64,000 bases of DNA from Vulcanococcus sp. Clear-D1 (lineage in GTDB: Bacteria > Cyanobacteriota > Cyanobacteriia > PCC-6307 > Cyanobiaceae). Numbering within the stretch: the stretch's first letter is position 1; every line of letters starts with the position of its first letter. This document shows, in pieces, positions 51,836-59,477 of this stretch. The position numbers were made by a program, and so were the translations under genes. The notes beneath the pieces are model-generated. The model was given only the letters and a program-made list of their open reading frames with translations, did not search any database and had not been told where the DNA came from. The stretch is taken from assembly GCF_014654725.1 (NCBI RefSeq), contig NZ_JACVZV010000002.1:1-64000 (forward strand). Direction: 5' to 3'.

Positions 51836-52954
51836 ATGACCTCCTTGGCTTCCGGTCCTGCACTCTTTGCAACCATGACCACAACCTCCTTGGCCCCTGC
51901 GCGTGGATCGCGCTGGCTGGCCTTCAGGGACTGGGTCACCAGCACCGACAACCGCCTTTACATCGGCTGGTTCGGCACCCTGATGATCCCCACCCTGCTC
52001 ACGGCGACGATCTGCTTTGTGCTCGCCTTCATCGCTGCACCGCCTGTCGACATCGACGGCGTGCGCGAACCCGCGTCTGGCGGGCTGCTCTACGGCAACA
52101 ACATCATCACGGCCGCTGTGGTGCCCAGCTCCAATGCCATCGGCCTGCACTTTTATCCCATCTGGGAAGCCAGCAGCCTGGATGAATGGCTCTACAACGG
52201 AGGGCCTTACCAACTGATCATTTTTCACTTCCTGATCGGCATCTTTTGCTGGATGGGTCGGGAGTGGGAACTGAGCTATCGCCTTGGGATGCGCCCCTGG
52301 ATTGCCGTGGCCTACAGCGCCCCGGTGGCTGCCGCCACCGCCGTTTTATTGGTGTACGCCATCGGCCAGGGTTCGTTCTCGGATGCCTTACCCCTCGGGA
52401 TCTCAGGCACCTTCAACTTCATGTTGGTGCTGCAGGCCGAGCACAACGTCTTAATGCACCCCTTCCACATGCTCGGTGTGGCTGGCGTGTTTGGCGGTTC
52501 GCTGTTCTCAGCGATGCATGGCTCCTTGGTGACCAGCTCACTGGTGCGTGAAACCACTGAACAGGAGTCTCAGAACCGTGGCTACAAGTTCGGGCAGGAG
52601 GAGGAGACGTACAACATCGTGGCCGCCCACGGCTACTTCGGTCGCCTGATCTTCCAATACGCGAGCTTCAATAACAGCCGCAGCCTGCACTTCTTCCTGG
52701 CAGCCTGGCCGGTGGTCGGCATCTGGTTTGCCGCCCTGGCGGTAGTGAGCTTCTCCTTCAACCTCAACGGCCTCAACTTCAACCACTCGGTGCTCGACAA
52801 CCAGGGCCGTGTGATTGAAACCTGGGCCGACATCCTCAACAAGGGTGGACTGGGGATTGAAGCGATGCACGAGCGCAATGTGCACAACTTCCCGCTCGAT
52901 CTGGCCGCTACCAACGTTCAGCCTGTGGCTCTCACAGCACCTGCGATCGGTTAG
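51836..52954 (+). CDS. psbA: Photosystem II D1 protein, low-oxygen D1' variant
   Basis: The reaction-centre core protein. Numbered from the ATG at 51875 it is 359 residues and carries Ala80 (NNIITA), Leu158 (TAVLL) and Ala286 (GIWFA), the three substitutions that define D1' induced under micro-oxic conditions. Water-oxidation ligands are intact: Asp170, Glu189, His332, Glu333, Asp342, with processing after Ala344 (LDLA). Tyr161, His190, His215, Ser264 and His272 are also present; Pro162 is Ala. The GGAAG ribosome site favours ATG 51836, which adds 13 residues (start [12 protein letters not shown]). Confidence 0.95.
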   Translation: MTSLASGPALFATMTTTSLAPARGSRWLAFRDWVTSTDNRLYIGWFGTLMIPTLLTATICFVLAFIAAPPVDIDGVREPASGGLLYGNNIITAAVVPSSNAIGLHFYPIWEASSLDEWLYNGGPYQLIIFHFLIGIFCWMGREWELSYRLGMRPWIAVAYSAPVAAATAVLLVYAIGQGSFSDALPLGISGTFNFMLVLQAEHNVLMHPFHMLGVAGVFGGSLFSAMHGSLVTSSLVRETTEQESQNRGYKFGQEEETYNIVAAHGYFGRLIFQYASFNNSRSLHFFLAAWPVVGIWFAALAVVSFSFNLNGLNFNHSVLDNQGRVIETWADILNKGGLGIEAMHERNVHNFPLDLAATNVQPVALTAPAIG

Positions 52955-52989
52955 TGGGGCTTTGAACCCCGCCCAGCTGATCAGGGCAC

Positions 52990-53016
52990 AAGGGCTTGGT
53001 TGAACCAGGCCCTTTT
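52990..53016 (+). terminator. Terminator after psbA
   Basis: Stem AAGGGC-T-TGGT / ACCA-G-GCCCTT with a three-base TGA loop and TTTT at the end. It lies 36 bases past the psbA stop and separates psbA from the Tll0287-like gene. Confidence 0.75.
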
Positions 53017-53060
53017 CTGTTGTCACCCGTCACACCACCTGCTCCCTTGCTCATTCCCCC

Positions 53061-53690
53061 ATGCCACAAGCCATGCGTTTTGTGCTGCCCCTGCTCGGCA
53101 CGCTGATTGCAGGCCTCCTGCTCACCATTCAGCCCGCCATCGCCCTGGCCAGCCAGGGGGCCGCTCCCGTGGACCCGGCTGTCTTGGCGAAAGCCGTGGA
53201 TCAGATGGAAGAGCTCGATCGCATGCGCATCTCCCTCGCCTCATCCCTTGAGGGCAGCACGGAAGAGCCCTCCATGAACACCATGCGCGACGTGTGCATG
53301 CCCGTAGGCAAGAGAGCCGTGGAAATTGGCCGGGAGAACGGCTGGACTGTGCGCCAGGTGGCCAGCAAATACCGCAACCCCGACCACGCCCCCATCGGCA
53401 CCCAGGAGAGCGAGGTGATTGATCTCTTCGCCAAGCACCCCGAAATCCATGGGCTCTGGGAGCCAGCCAGCGCTGAGCAGGGAGCAGGCGTGAACTACTA
53501 CCGGCGGATCGATGTGCAGCCCAGCTGCCTGGCCTGCCATGGCAGCCGAGACAGCCGGCCCGCCTTCGTGAAAGACAAGTATCCCCAGGACAAAGCCTTC
53601 AACTTCAAGCCAGGAGACCTGCGAGGCATGTACGCCGTCTACATCCCTGAAGTTCAGCCTGCGCTGGCGGCGCAGAGGCCGATGGGCTGA
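53061..53690 (+). CDS. Tll0287-like (DUF3365) c-type heme protein
   Basis: 209 residues. Signal peptide (LLGTLIAGLLLTIQPAIALA). The heme-binding motif CLACHG is near residue 160 and DVCMPVGKRAVE near 75 offers a further Cys. WTVRQVASKYRNPDHAP and FNFKPGDLRGMYAV match the DUF3365/Tll0287 family, c-type heme proteins with a PAS-like sensor fold. Following psbA' it may be a periplasmic redox or gas sensor, or electron carrier, for micro-oxic growth. Confidence 0.8.
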   Translation: MPQAMRFVLPLLGTLIAGLLLTIQPAIALASQGAAPVDPAVLAKAVDQMEELDRMRISLASSLEGSTEEPSMNTMRDVCMPVGKRAVEIGRENGWTVRQVASKYRNPDHAPIGTQESEVIDLFAKHPEIHGLWEPASAEQGAGVNYYRRIDVQPSCLACHGSRDSRPAFVKDKYPQDKAFNFKPGDLRGMYAVYIPEVQPALAAQRPMG

Positions 53691-53714
53691 GCAAGCGTCA
53701 TCACGGTTTGCCAG

Positions 53715-53819
53715 CGCTTGGATAGCCCTTCACAAGGGCTTCTCTCGCAGCCTGTCGATCAGATCGCGTCCAGGGCAGCGCCAGCTGCTGGCCTTGATCC
53801 ACCAGGCGCTATCCAAGCG
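53715..53819. repeat. 12-bp inverted repeats flanking an 81-bp core
   Basis: CGCTTGGATAGC (53715-53726) and its exact complement GCTATCCAAGCG (53808-53819). They sit in the ~300-bp spacer (53691-53988) that has no convincing gene. They could be remnants of a small mobile element or a long RNA stem. Confidence 0.45.
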
Positions 53820-53935
53820 GCGACTACGACAGACCGCATCCCGGGTGGAACGCCGAGCGTCTCGCACCTTGAGCCAAAACCACCAGGAGTAGTGCTGCGG
53901 TAGTGCGAAATCGGCAGATCTAGCGGAACAGATCT
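53730..53935 (-). pseudogene. Possible start-less ORF remnant
   Basis: The minus-strand frame reads LPQHYSWWFWLKVRDARRST through ASSWRCPGRDLIDRLREKPL and stops at 53730. It is protein-like in composition (Trp/Arg-rich), but no start codon precedes it after the upstream stop. No family recognised. It overlaps the 12-bp inverted repeats. Confidence 0.2.
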
Positions 53936-53988
53936 ATCTTGCTGCCAATCCAGGGATTCATCAGACCCTCAGGCGCACTGGCTTCAGC

Positions 53989-54360
53989 ATGCGTGAGCTC
54001 CTCCAGACAGTTCGAACAGGGCTGCGGCAGCGCCTCAAGGCGGGCTTCGATGCACCCCCCGAGACGGCTCCGTTCGTCTACGTGACAGCTATTCGCTCCG
54101 ACGCCGGCCTGACCCGCTCTCTGGCGGGCATCACGCTGATCTCGCGGGCGATCGGCTTCGATCTCGACGCAGCGACCCTCTATTCCAGCGACTGCAGCAG
54201 CGCCACGTATCACGCGCAGCACAACAGCAAGCCCGTCGCCCTTGCCGTGGAAGTCTGCCCGCCGCGCCAGACGGTATCGATTGCCGTGTCCGGCCACGAC
54301 GATGCCGACACCTATGCCCTGTTTCTGGAGGCGGATGCACGCCTGTTCGGAGCCTGCTGA
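53989..54360 (+). CDS. Hypothetical protein
   Basis: 123 residues. RELLQTVRTGLRQRLKAGFD then VYVTAIRSDAGLTRSLAGIT and VALAVEVCPPRQTVSIAVSG suggest a soluble alpha/beta protein with three Cys (SDCSSA, EVCPP, FGAC). No family recognised. ATG start at 53989. It converges on the SqrR-like regulator gene across 18 bases. Confidence 0.45.
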   Translation: MRELLQTVRTGLRQRLKAGFDAPPETAPFVYVTAIRSDAGLTRSLAGITLISRAIGFDLDAATLYSSDCSSATYHAQHNSKPVALAVEVCPPRQTVSIAVSGHDDADTYALFLEADARLFGAC

Positions 54361-54378
54361 TCCGGGCTGATCGCCCGT

Positions 54379-54699
54379 TCAGGCCGCCTTGAACTGCTGC
54401 AGCTGCGCTTCAAGCCGCTGTCTGAGGCGCCCCTGCACCAGATGACACAGCTCATCCACCAGATCACCCTCCGCCTGCCAGATCGTGCGAGCCCCATCGC
54501 GATCGCAGCGCACCAGCCCAGCCCGCTGCAACTGCCCGAGCTGCCGACTGATGTGCGACTGGGAAAAGCCAGTTGCCTCGATCAGCGTGGCTACATCGGT
54601 GGGCCCCTGCTTCAGATGGCAGAGCAACTGCAGCCTGGCCGGCTCGCTCAGGATCCGAAAGAACTGGCTGTACTCCTCAAGCAGCTGAGGAGACGGCAT
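54379..54699 (-). CDS. ArsR-family regulator, SqrR/BigR-like
   Basis: 106 residues from ATG 54699, which has AGGG upstream; ATG 54717 and GTG 54726 are alternatives. EEYSQFFRILSEPARLQLLC, recognition helix TGFSQSHISRQLGQLQRAGL and wing VRCDRDGARTIW. Three Cys (LLCHL, VRCDR, ELCHL) are present; SqrR-type sulfide/persulfide sensors use two reactive Cys. Adjacent genes encode persulfide dioxygenase, rhodanese and TauE/SafE. It is divergent from the methyltransferase gene and probably autoregulated through the motif at 54728-54744. Confidence 0.75.
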   Translation of the reverse strand: MPSPQLLEEYSQFFRILSEPARLQLLCHLKQGPTDVATLIEATGFSQSHISRQLGQLQRAGLVRCDRDGARTIWQAEGDLVDELCHLVQGRLRQRLEAQLQQFKAA

Positions 54700-54727
54700 G
54701 GACCCTGGGGCAGCCATCACTATCACC

Positions 54728-54744
54728 TATGACGATAGACGCAT
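54728..54744. promoter_or_regulatory. Candidate operator, copy A
   Basis: TATGACGATAGACGCAT; its reverse complement matches the motif at 55405-55421 in 16 of 17 positions. It is located between the divergent ArsR-type and methyltransferase genes, overlapping the likely promoter. Candidate binding site of the SqrR-like regulator. Confidence 0.6.
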
Positions 54745-54745
54745 T

Positions 54746-55375
54746 ATGCCCGCATCAACCCCGATGGATCCACGCCGGTTTTGGGACAACCGCTACGCCG
54801 AAGCGGACTGGGCCTATGGCTGCGAGCCCAATGACTTCCTCCGGGAGCAGGCACAGCAGCTGCAGACCGGCGAGGCCCTTTGCCTGGCGGAGGGCCAGGG
54901 CCGTAATGCTGTGCACCTGGCGACCCTCGGACACAGCGTCACAGCACAAGACCTCAGTCCGGTGGGACTGAACCGGGCGGAACGACTGGCGCAGGAACGC
55001 GGCGTGGCGATCCACTGCCTCTGCTGCGACCTGAACGACCTCCAGCTCGAACCGGAGAGCACCGACCTGGTGGTAGCGATCTGGATGCACCTGCCGCCAG
55101 ACCTACGCGCCCGGGTACATGCCGATGCGGTCCGCGCACTGCGCCCTGGAGGCCACCTGATCCTGGAGGCCTACACCCCACGCCAGCTGACTCTTGGCAC
55201 CGGCGGCCCACCGACGGCAGATCTTCTGATCGAACCCGATCAGTTGCGCCTGGAACTGCAAGGGCTGGACTGGCTGGTGCTGAGGGAGCAGGAACGCTGG
55301 ATCGAGGAAGGTCCATACCACCGCGGCCAAAGCGCCGTGGTGCAGGCGCTCGGCCGCAAGCCCCAGCGCAACTGA
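54746..55375 (+). CDS. SAM-dependent methyltransferase (TehB/thiol-type)
   Basis: 209 residues. RRFWDNRYAEADWAYGCEPN at the start, motif I ALCLAEGQGRNAVHLATLGH, VTAQDLSPVGLNRAERLAQE and VVAIWMHLPPDLRARVHADA describe the methyltransferase family that includes tellurite- and thiol-methylating enzymes. Given the persulfide cluster it may methylate sulfide or selenium compounds; this is inference. ATG 54746 falls just after the operator; ATG 54764 is an alternative. Confidence 0.8.
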   Translation: MPASTPMDPRRFWDNRYAEADWAYGCEPNDFLREQAQQLQTGEALCLAEGQGRNAVHLATLGHSVTAQDLSPVGLNRAERLAQERGVAIHCLCCDLNDLQLEPESTDLVVAIWMHLPPDLRARVHADAVRALRPGGHLILEAYTPRQLTLGTGGPPTADLLIEPDQLRLELQGLDWLVLREQERWIEEGPYHRGQSAVVQALGRKPQRN

Positions 55376-55404
55376 GCAGATCCACCCATTGCGGCAATGG
55401 GGCT

Positions 55405-55421
55405 ATGCGTGTATCGTCATA
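55405..55421. promoter_or_regulatory. Candidate operator, copy B
   Basis: ATGCGTGTATCGTCATA, equal to the reverse complement of copy A except one central base. It lies 21 bases before the start of the persulfide dioxygenase-rhodanese gene. Two near-identical 17-mers at two promoters of one module support a shared regulator. Confidence 0.6.
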
Positions 55422-55442
55422 CCAGTGTGTGACCGATTGCTC

Positions 55443-56570
55443 ATGCCTGCGTCCACCGCCGCTGCGACCACCGTCTCCCTCGCCGCGGCGGCTGGCGGCG
55501 GCAACCTGCTGTTCCGCCAGCTCTTCGATGCCGCCACCGGCACCTTCACCTATCTCTTGGCTGATGTGTCCAGCCGCCAAGGCGTGCTGATCGACTCGGT
55601 GTTCGAGCAGCACAGCCGCGACCTCTCCCTGATCCATGAACTGGGCATCGAGCTCGTGGCCTCGATCGACACCCACGCCCATGCCGACCACGTAACCGGC
55701 AGCTGGTTGATGCACGAGGCCACCGGCTGCGCCATTGGCTTATCCGCTGCGGCCCGCGCCGACAACGTGACCCTGCCCCTGCAGCACGGCGATCGCGTGG
55801 CCTTCGGCAGCCGGTTTGTGGAGGTGCGCAGCACCCCTGGCCATACGGACGGCTGCATCAGCTTCGTGCTCGACGACCAGTCGATGGCCTTCACCGGCGA
55901 TGCCCTACTCGTGCGGGGCTGCGGCCGTTGCGACTTCCAACAGGGCAACGCCCACACCCTCTGGAGCTCCATCACCGAGCAAATCTTCAGTCTTCCCGAC
56001 AGCTGCCTGCTGTATCCCGGACATGACTACACCGGCCGCACGGTGTCGTCGGTAGCGGAGGAAAAAGCCTTCAATGCCCGCCTCGGCGGCGCCGCCACCG
56101 AACGGGACTTCGTGGGCCACATGGAAAACATGAAGCTTCCTCACCCCCACAAGATCGCCGAGGCTCTGCCCGGAAACATGCGTTCCGGCAGGCCACGGCA
56201 AGCGGAAGCCCGCAGCGCCTGGGCCCCCGTGCAACGCAGCTATGCCGGACTGCCCGAGCTCTCACCCGCCTGGGTGGCCGCCCACCTGCCGGAGCTCACG
56301 ATCCTGGATGTGCGCGCGCCGGAGGAGCTGCAGGGGCCTGATGGCTACATCAGCGGCAGCCTCAACATCCCCCTGCCGGAACTGGAGCAGCGCCGTCAGG
56401 AGATCCCAAGCGGAAAACCGGTGGTGGTGGTCTGCCACTCCGGCAGCCGCTCGGCCCTGGCCACGCAGCAACTGCTCAAGGAGGGCATCGCCGACATCGC
56501 CAATCTGCGCGGCGGCTTGAGCCGTTGGTGCGATGAGGGCTACCCCCTGGCCGGCGCCGTTGCGCTCTGA
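55443..56570 (+). CDS. Persulfide dioxygenase-rhodanese fusion
   Basis: 375 residues from ATG 55443. N-terminal metallo-beta-lactamase domain of ETHE1/BLH type: DTHAHADHVTGSWLMHE, STPGHTDGCISFVL, TGDALLVRGCGRCDFQQG, LYPGHDYTG. C-terminal rhodanese domain with active-site loop VVCHSGSRSALA (Cys). This domain order is the PDO-rhodanese fusion that oxidises glutathione persulfide to sulfite and thiosulfate. First gene of the operon with membrane rhodanese and TauE/SafE. Confidence 0.92.
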   Translation: MPASTAAATTVSLAAAAGGGNLLFRQLFDAATGTFTYLLADVSSRQGVLIDSVFEQHSRDLSLIHELGIELVASIDTHAHADHVTGSWLMHEATGCAIGLSAAARADNVTLPLQHGDRVAFGSRFVEVRSTPGHTDGCISFVLDDQSMAFTGDALLVRGCGRCDFQQGNAHTLWSSITEQIFSLPDSCLLYPGHDYTGRTVSSVAEEKAFNARLGGAATERDFVGHMENMKLPHPHKIAEALPGNMRSGRPRQAEARSAWAPVQRSYAGLPELSPAWVAAHLPELTILDVRAPEELQGPDGYISGSLNIPLPELEQRRQEIPSGKPVVVVCHSGSRSALATQQLLKEGIADIANLRGGLSRWCDEGYPLAGAVAL

Positions 56571-56610
56571 GCCACGTCCTGTTTCTCCACCTCACTCTTG
56601 TTGTCATCCG

Positions 56611-57126
56611 ATGACCACCAGCATTTCCGCCCAAGACCTCGCCGATCAACTGGCCAGCAAGCGCATCACGGTGATTGATGTGCGTGAACCGATGGAATAC
56701 GCCAGCGGCCATATCGCCGGCAGCATCAACGTGCCCCTGAGCCGCCTGCACCAGGCCGACCTCCCCCAGGGCCCCCTCGTGCTGGTGTGCCAGAGCGGCA
56801 ATCGCAGCGCCCAGGGCCTCAACCGCCTGCTCGATCGCGGCCATCCCCATCCTGTGGTGGATCTGGCCGGCGGCCTACCCAACTGGCAACAAGCCGGCTA
56901 CCCGGTGCGCAAGCTCAAGAATGCGCCCCTGCCGTTGATGCGTCAGGTGCAGATCGCCGCTGGATCGCTGATCTTGCTGGGGCTGATCCTGAGCAACGTG
57001 GTGGCGCCCGGCTGGATCGCCCTCACCTGGTTTGTGGGCGCTGGCCTCACCTTCGCTGGGGTGAGCGGCTTCTGCGGCATGGCCCGGCTCCTGGCGGTGA
57101 TGCCCTGGAACAAGGTGTCGATCTGA
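56611..57126 (+). CDS. Rhodanese with membrane tail (YgaP-type)
   Basis: 171 residues. Rhodanese motif VIDVREPMEYASGHIAGSIN and active-site loop LVCQSGNRSAQG, followed by DLAGGLPNWQQAGYPV, then a C-terminal DUF2892 membrane hairpin (~115-165). It transfers sulfane sulfur at the membrane. Its stop overlaps the start of the TauE/SafE gene (TGATG). Confidence 0.9.
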   Translation: MTTSISAQDLADQLASKRITVIDVREPMEYASGHIAGSINVPLSRLHQADLPQGPLVLVCQSGNRSAQGLNRLLDRGHPHPVVDLAGGLPNWQQAGYPVRKLKNAPLPLMRQVQIAAGSLILLGLILSNVVAPGWIALTWFVGAGLTFAGVSGFCGMARLLAVMPWNKVSI

Positions 57127-57959
57127 TGGCCCTGAGCGCACTGCTCCTACTGGGCCTCGGCGGAGGCCTGATCGGCTTTCTGCTCTCGGTGCTCGGTGCT
57201 GGCGGCTCGATCCTGCTGCTGCCCCTGCTGGTGAGCGGCGCAGCGTTACCCACCCGCGAAGCCGTTCCTCTCTCCCTCCTGGTGGTGATGCTGCTGGCCC
57301 TGGCCAACCTGGGGCCCTATGTGCGCCGCGGCCAATTCGCCCTTCGCCCCGCCCTGATCCTTGGGGTGCCCGCCTTGGCTGGCAGCTGGCTGGGGGGCAG
57401 CTGGGTGAAGGCCGGCCTGATTGCGGAATCCGTGCAGCTGGGGGTGTTCACCGCCGCGGCCCTGGTGGCCTCGTGGCTACTCACCCGCAACTCCTCCCAA
57501 GCCGCAACCGTGAAAGCCAGGCCGGCACTCCTGGCCATTCAAGGGGTGCTCGTGGGCCTGCTCACCGGCATCGCGGGCGTGGGCGGTGGCTTTGCGATCG
57601 TGCCTGCCCTGGTGCTGTTGGCGGGATTGCCGATGCAGCTCGCCAGTGGCACCAGCCTGCTGCTAATTGCCGTGAATGCCCTGGTGGCCCTCGGCGCCCT
57701 CGGCCACTGGCCGGCCCAGAGCCTGCCGCTGATGCTGCCCCTGCTCGCCGGCGGTGCCCTGGGGGCCGTGGTCGGTCAACGTCTCGCGCCCCATCTCAGC
57801 GATCGCCGCCTACGCCAAGGGTTCTCGATCCTGCTGATCGGGTCAGCCCTGATGAGCGGCCTGGAGGCCTGGAAGCGCCAGCCAGCCGCCGAGCGCGAGG
57901 AACAGGCCCAACAAACGGTGCCACAACGTTCGGCTGCACGCCGCGACCCCCTCCTCTGA
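57126..57959 (+). CDS. TauE/SafE-family sulfite/sulfur-anion exporter
   Basis: 277 residues with about eight hydrophobic helices and the duplicated TauE/SafE repeat: GGLIGFLLSVLGAGGSILLL and VLVGLLTGIAGVGGGFAIVP. Each half has the GxxxGxxGxGGG motif. It exports sulfite or related anions generated by the persulfide dioxygenase. Coupled to the membrane rhodanese. Confidence 0.9.
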   Translation: MALSALLLLGLGGGLIGFLLSVLGAGGSILLLPLLVSGAALPTREAVPLSLLVVMLLALANLGPYVRRGQFALRPALILGVPALAGSWLGGSWVKAGLIAESVQLGVFTAAALVASWLLTRNSSQAATVKARPALLAIQGVLVGLLTGIAGVGGGFAIVPALVLLAGLPMQLASGTSLLLIAVNALVALGALGHWPAQSLPLMLPLLAGGALGAVVGQRLAPHLSDRRLRQGFSILLIGSALMSGLEAWKRQPAAEREEQAQQTVPQRSAARRDPLL

Positions 57960-57968
57960 TCCACAACC

Positions 57969-58397
57969 ATGAGCGAACGCACCTTCCGCTTCCGGCTGCG
58001 CAGCAGCCATCGCCCACCCGAGCGCAGCACCACCGATCTCGTGGTGGAGTTCCTGAGCGACTCGGGCCTCTGGGAGCCGCAGCAGCTCAGCCTCTCCATG
58101 CCGGGCTTTCGGATCTATCTGATCTCGCTGCTGCTCTGCCAGCACTTCTATTTGGTGGCCAACGCTCGTGAAAAAGGAATCGCCCTGCAGCAGGTGCAGG
58201 CTGATTTCAAGGTCACCACCAGCACTGACTGGATCATCGAGCACGTGGACGGGGATTTCCGCATCCGGCTCGACCAAGACGCCAGCGCCAACGAAGAAGC
58301 GATCTCCTACATGCAAGAGCGCATGAAGCTGTGTCCGATCTCGAAAAACCTGCCGGACTCGGTTGGCAAAACCATCAACGTCACAACCATGGCTTAA
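57969..58397 (+). CDS. OsmC-family protein
   Basis: 142 residues. Two family Cys: LLLCQHFYLVANAREKG and RMKLCPISKNLPDSVG, the peroxidatic and resolving positions of OsmC. VEFLSDSGLWEPQQLSLSM at the front fits the fold. It starts nine bases after the TauE/SafE stop, so it is in the persulfide operon and may reduce organic hydroperoxides or persulfides. Confidence 0.82.
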   Translation: MSERTFRFRLRSSHRPPERSTTDLVVEFLSDSGLWEPQQLSLSMPGFRIYLISLLLCQHFYLVANAREKGIALQQVQADFKVTTSTDWIIEHVDGDFRIRLDQDASANEEAISYMQERMKLCPISKNLPDSVGKTINVTTMA

Positions 58398-58435
58398 GCC
58401 ATCGAGAATCAAGCTGATCCGCTGCTGATCAGCCC

Positions 58436-58678
58436 ATGCCTGAGCCAACCACGCAGCCCATCAAGCATTGCCCGCGCTTCCCGGAGCACTGCTCCCTGGA
58501 GTGCATGGAGCGGATGCGAGCCGAGTTCGGCAGCTACACGCTCAATGAGCCCCCGTTTGAAGAGTGGTGCCCGATGGCGAAGGCCCTGCGGCTGCAAGAG
58601 GAAGACCGCCGGCGCTTTGAGGCCGAGCAGCTCAAGGCTTTGCACCGCCGAGAATTCCCGGACGACCTGGCGGAGTGA
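58436..58678 (+). CDS. Small Cys-containing hypothetical protein
   Basis: 80 residues. HCPRFPEHCSLECMERMRAE and EEWCPMAKALRLQEEDRRRF: four Cys, suggestive of a metal site or disulfides, followed by a charged helix. No family recognised. It ends three bases before the convergent regulator gene. Confidence 0.5.
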   Translation: MPEPTTQPIKHCPRFPEHCSLECMERMRAEFGSYTLNEPPFEEWCPMAKALRLQEEDRRRFEAEQLKALHRREFPDDLAE

Positions 58679-58681
58679 TCC

Positions 58682-59278
58682 TCAGGCCGCCGCCAGCGGC
58701 GCCGATTCCACCAGGGCCGGCGCCAGGCGCAGGCAGGTGTCGCCGGCAGGAACCTCGATCAGGTTGGCCTGACGGATCTTGGAGATCATCCGGGTGGTGG
58801 TGACCCGAGTCGCCCCGATCAACTCGCCGATGCGCTCGTGGGTGAGGCGGAACGGCAGATCGCACCAGTCGCCACAGCGGCGCCCCAGGCGGCGCACCAA
58901 CAGGCTGAGCAGGGCATGCAGGCGTTGCTCGGCGTTGCCGAGATGGCGAATGCGCAGCAGCTGCAGCGTCCACTCATTCACAGGGTCAAAACCGCCCTCG
59001 GCAGCGGGCACCGCCTCGGTGCTGAACAGCAGCGGCGTGAGGGCTTCCACGCACACCCCTTCACTGCAGAGACGATCGGTGCGCAGCTGATCGCCGGGCT
59101 GAAGGAAAGCCAGGGTCATGCCCTCGGTTTCCTCACAGGGGCAATACACACGGGCCATGCCCTCCAGCACCTCGATGCAGCTGCCCTCGGGGCGCAGGGA
59201 GGGATCAAGCAGCACGGTCTGCCCCACCGGCATGCGCACGGCATTCACGGGGGACTCGGGGAGGAAACGGAAGCTCAT
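58682..59278 (-). CDS. Crp/Fnr-family transcriptional regulator
   Basis: 198 residues from ATG 59278. A degenerate cyclic-nucleotide-type beta-roll (~15-95) with many Cys (RVYCPCEETEG; DRLCSEGVCVEAL) is followed by the HTH (LPFRLTHERIGELIGATRVT). The Cys pattern resembles FNR-type sensors but not the canonical N-terminal cluster. It lies downstream of futA on the same strand and may regulate iron or redox genes. Confidence 0.72.
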   Translation of the reverse strand: MSFRFLPESPVNAVRMPVGQTVLLDPSLRPEGSCIEVLEGMARVYCPCEETEGMTLAFLQPGDQLRTDRLCSEGVCVEALTPLLFSTEAVPAAEGGFDPVNEWTLQLLRIRHLGNAEQRLHALLSLLVRRLGRRCGDWCDLPFRLTHERIGELIGATRVTTTRMISKIRQANLIEVPAGDTCLRLAPALVESAPLAAA

Positions 59279-59301
59279 GGACCCAGCCAAAGCAGGGGCT
59301 A

Positions 59302-59320
59302 ATTGCGAATGCGTCGCAAT
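59302..59320. promoter_or_regulatory. 19-bp palindrome upstream of the Crp/Fnr gene
   Basis: ATTGCGA-ATGCG-TCGCAAT, perfect 7-bp arms. It lies 24 bases before the regulator's ATG, a natural place for autoregulation or Fur-type control. Confidence 0.5.
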
Positions 59321-59343
59321 GTAGAGAAGCTCGGCGCTTTTTG

Positions 59344-59362
59344 CAAGCGATTCTCAATAACA
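59344..59362. promoter_or_regulatory. Fur-box-like sequence
   Basis: The stretch GCAAGCGATTCTCAATAAC (59344-59362) contains GATTCTCAATAA, resembling the half-sites of cyanobacterial Fur boxes. It lies between the Crp/Fnr start and futA's terminator. Weak evidence, based on likeness only. Confidence 0.35.
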
Positions 59363-59398
59363 ACTAGCAACTGCGAAGGCTCGTGCCTGGGTGAGCAC

Positions 59399-59423
59399 AA
59401 AAAAGCCGCCTCGAGCGGGCGGC
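59399..59423 (-). terminator. Terminator of futA
   Basis: Read on the minus strand: GCCGCC-loop of 7-GGCGGC followed by six T residues. It lies 54 bases past the futA stop. Confidence 0.85.
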
Positions 59424-59477
59424 TCGGGCGGCGTGTGCCGTGCTGAGCGGGCGCCAGCCCGCCTACAGCGCCGGGAA

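Noticed and set aside
53718-53903. 61-codon plus-strand frame after the Tll0287-like gene
   Set aside because: No family, no ribosome site, and its sequence is mostly determined by the inverted repeats and the antisense frame.
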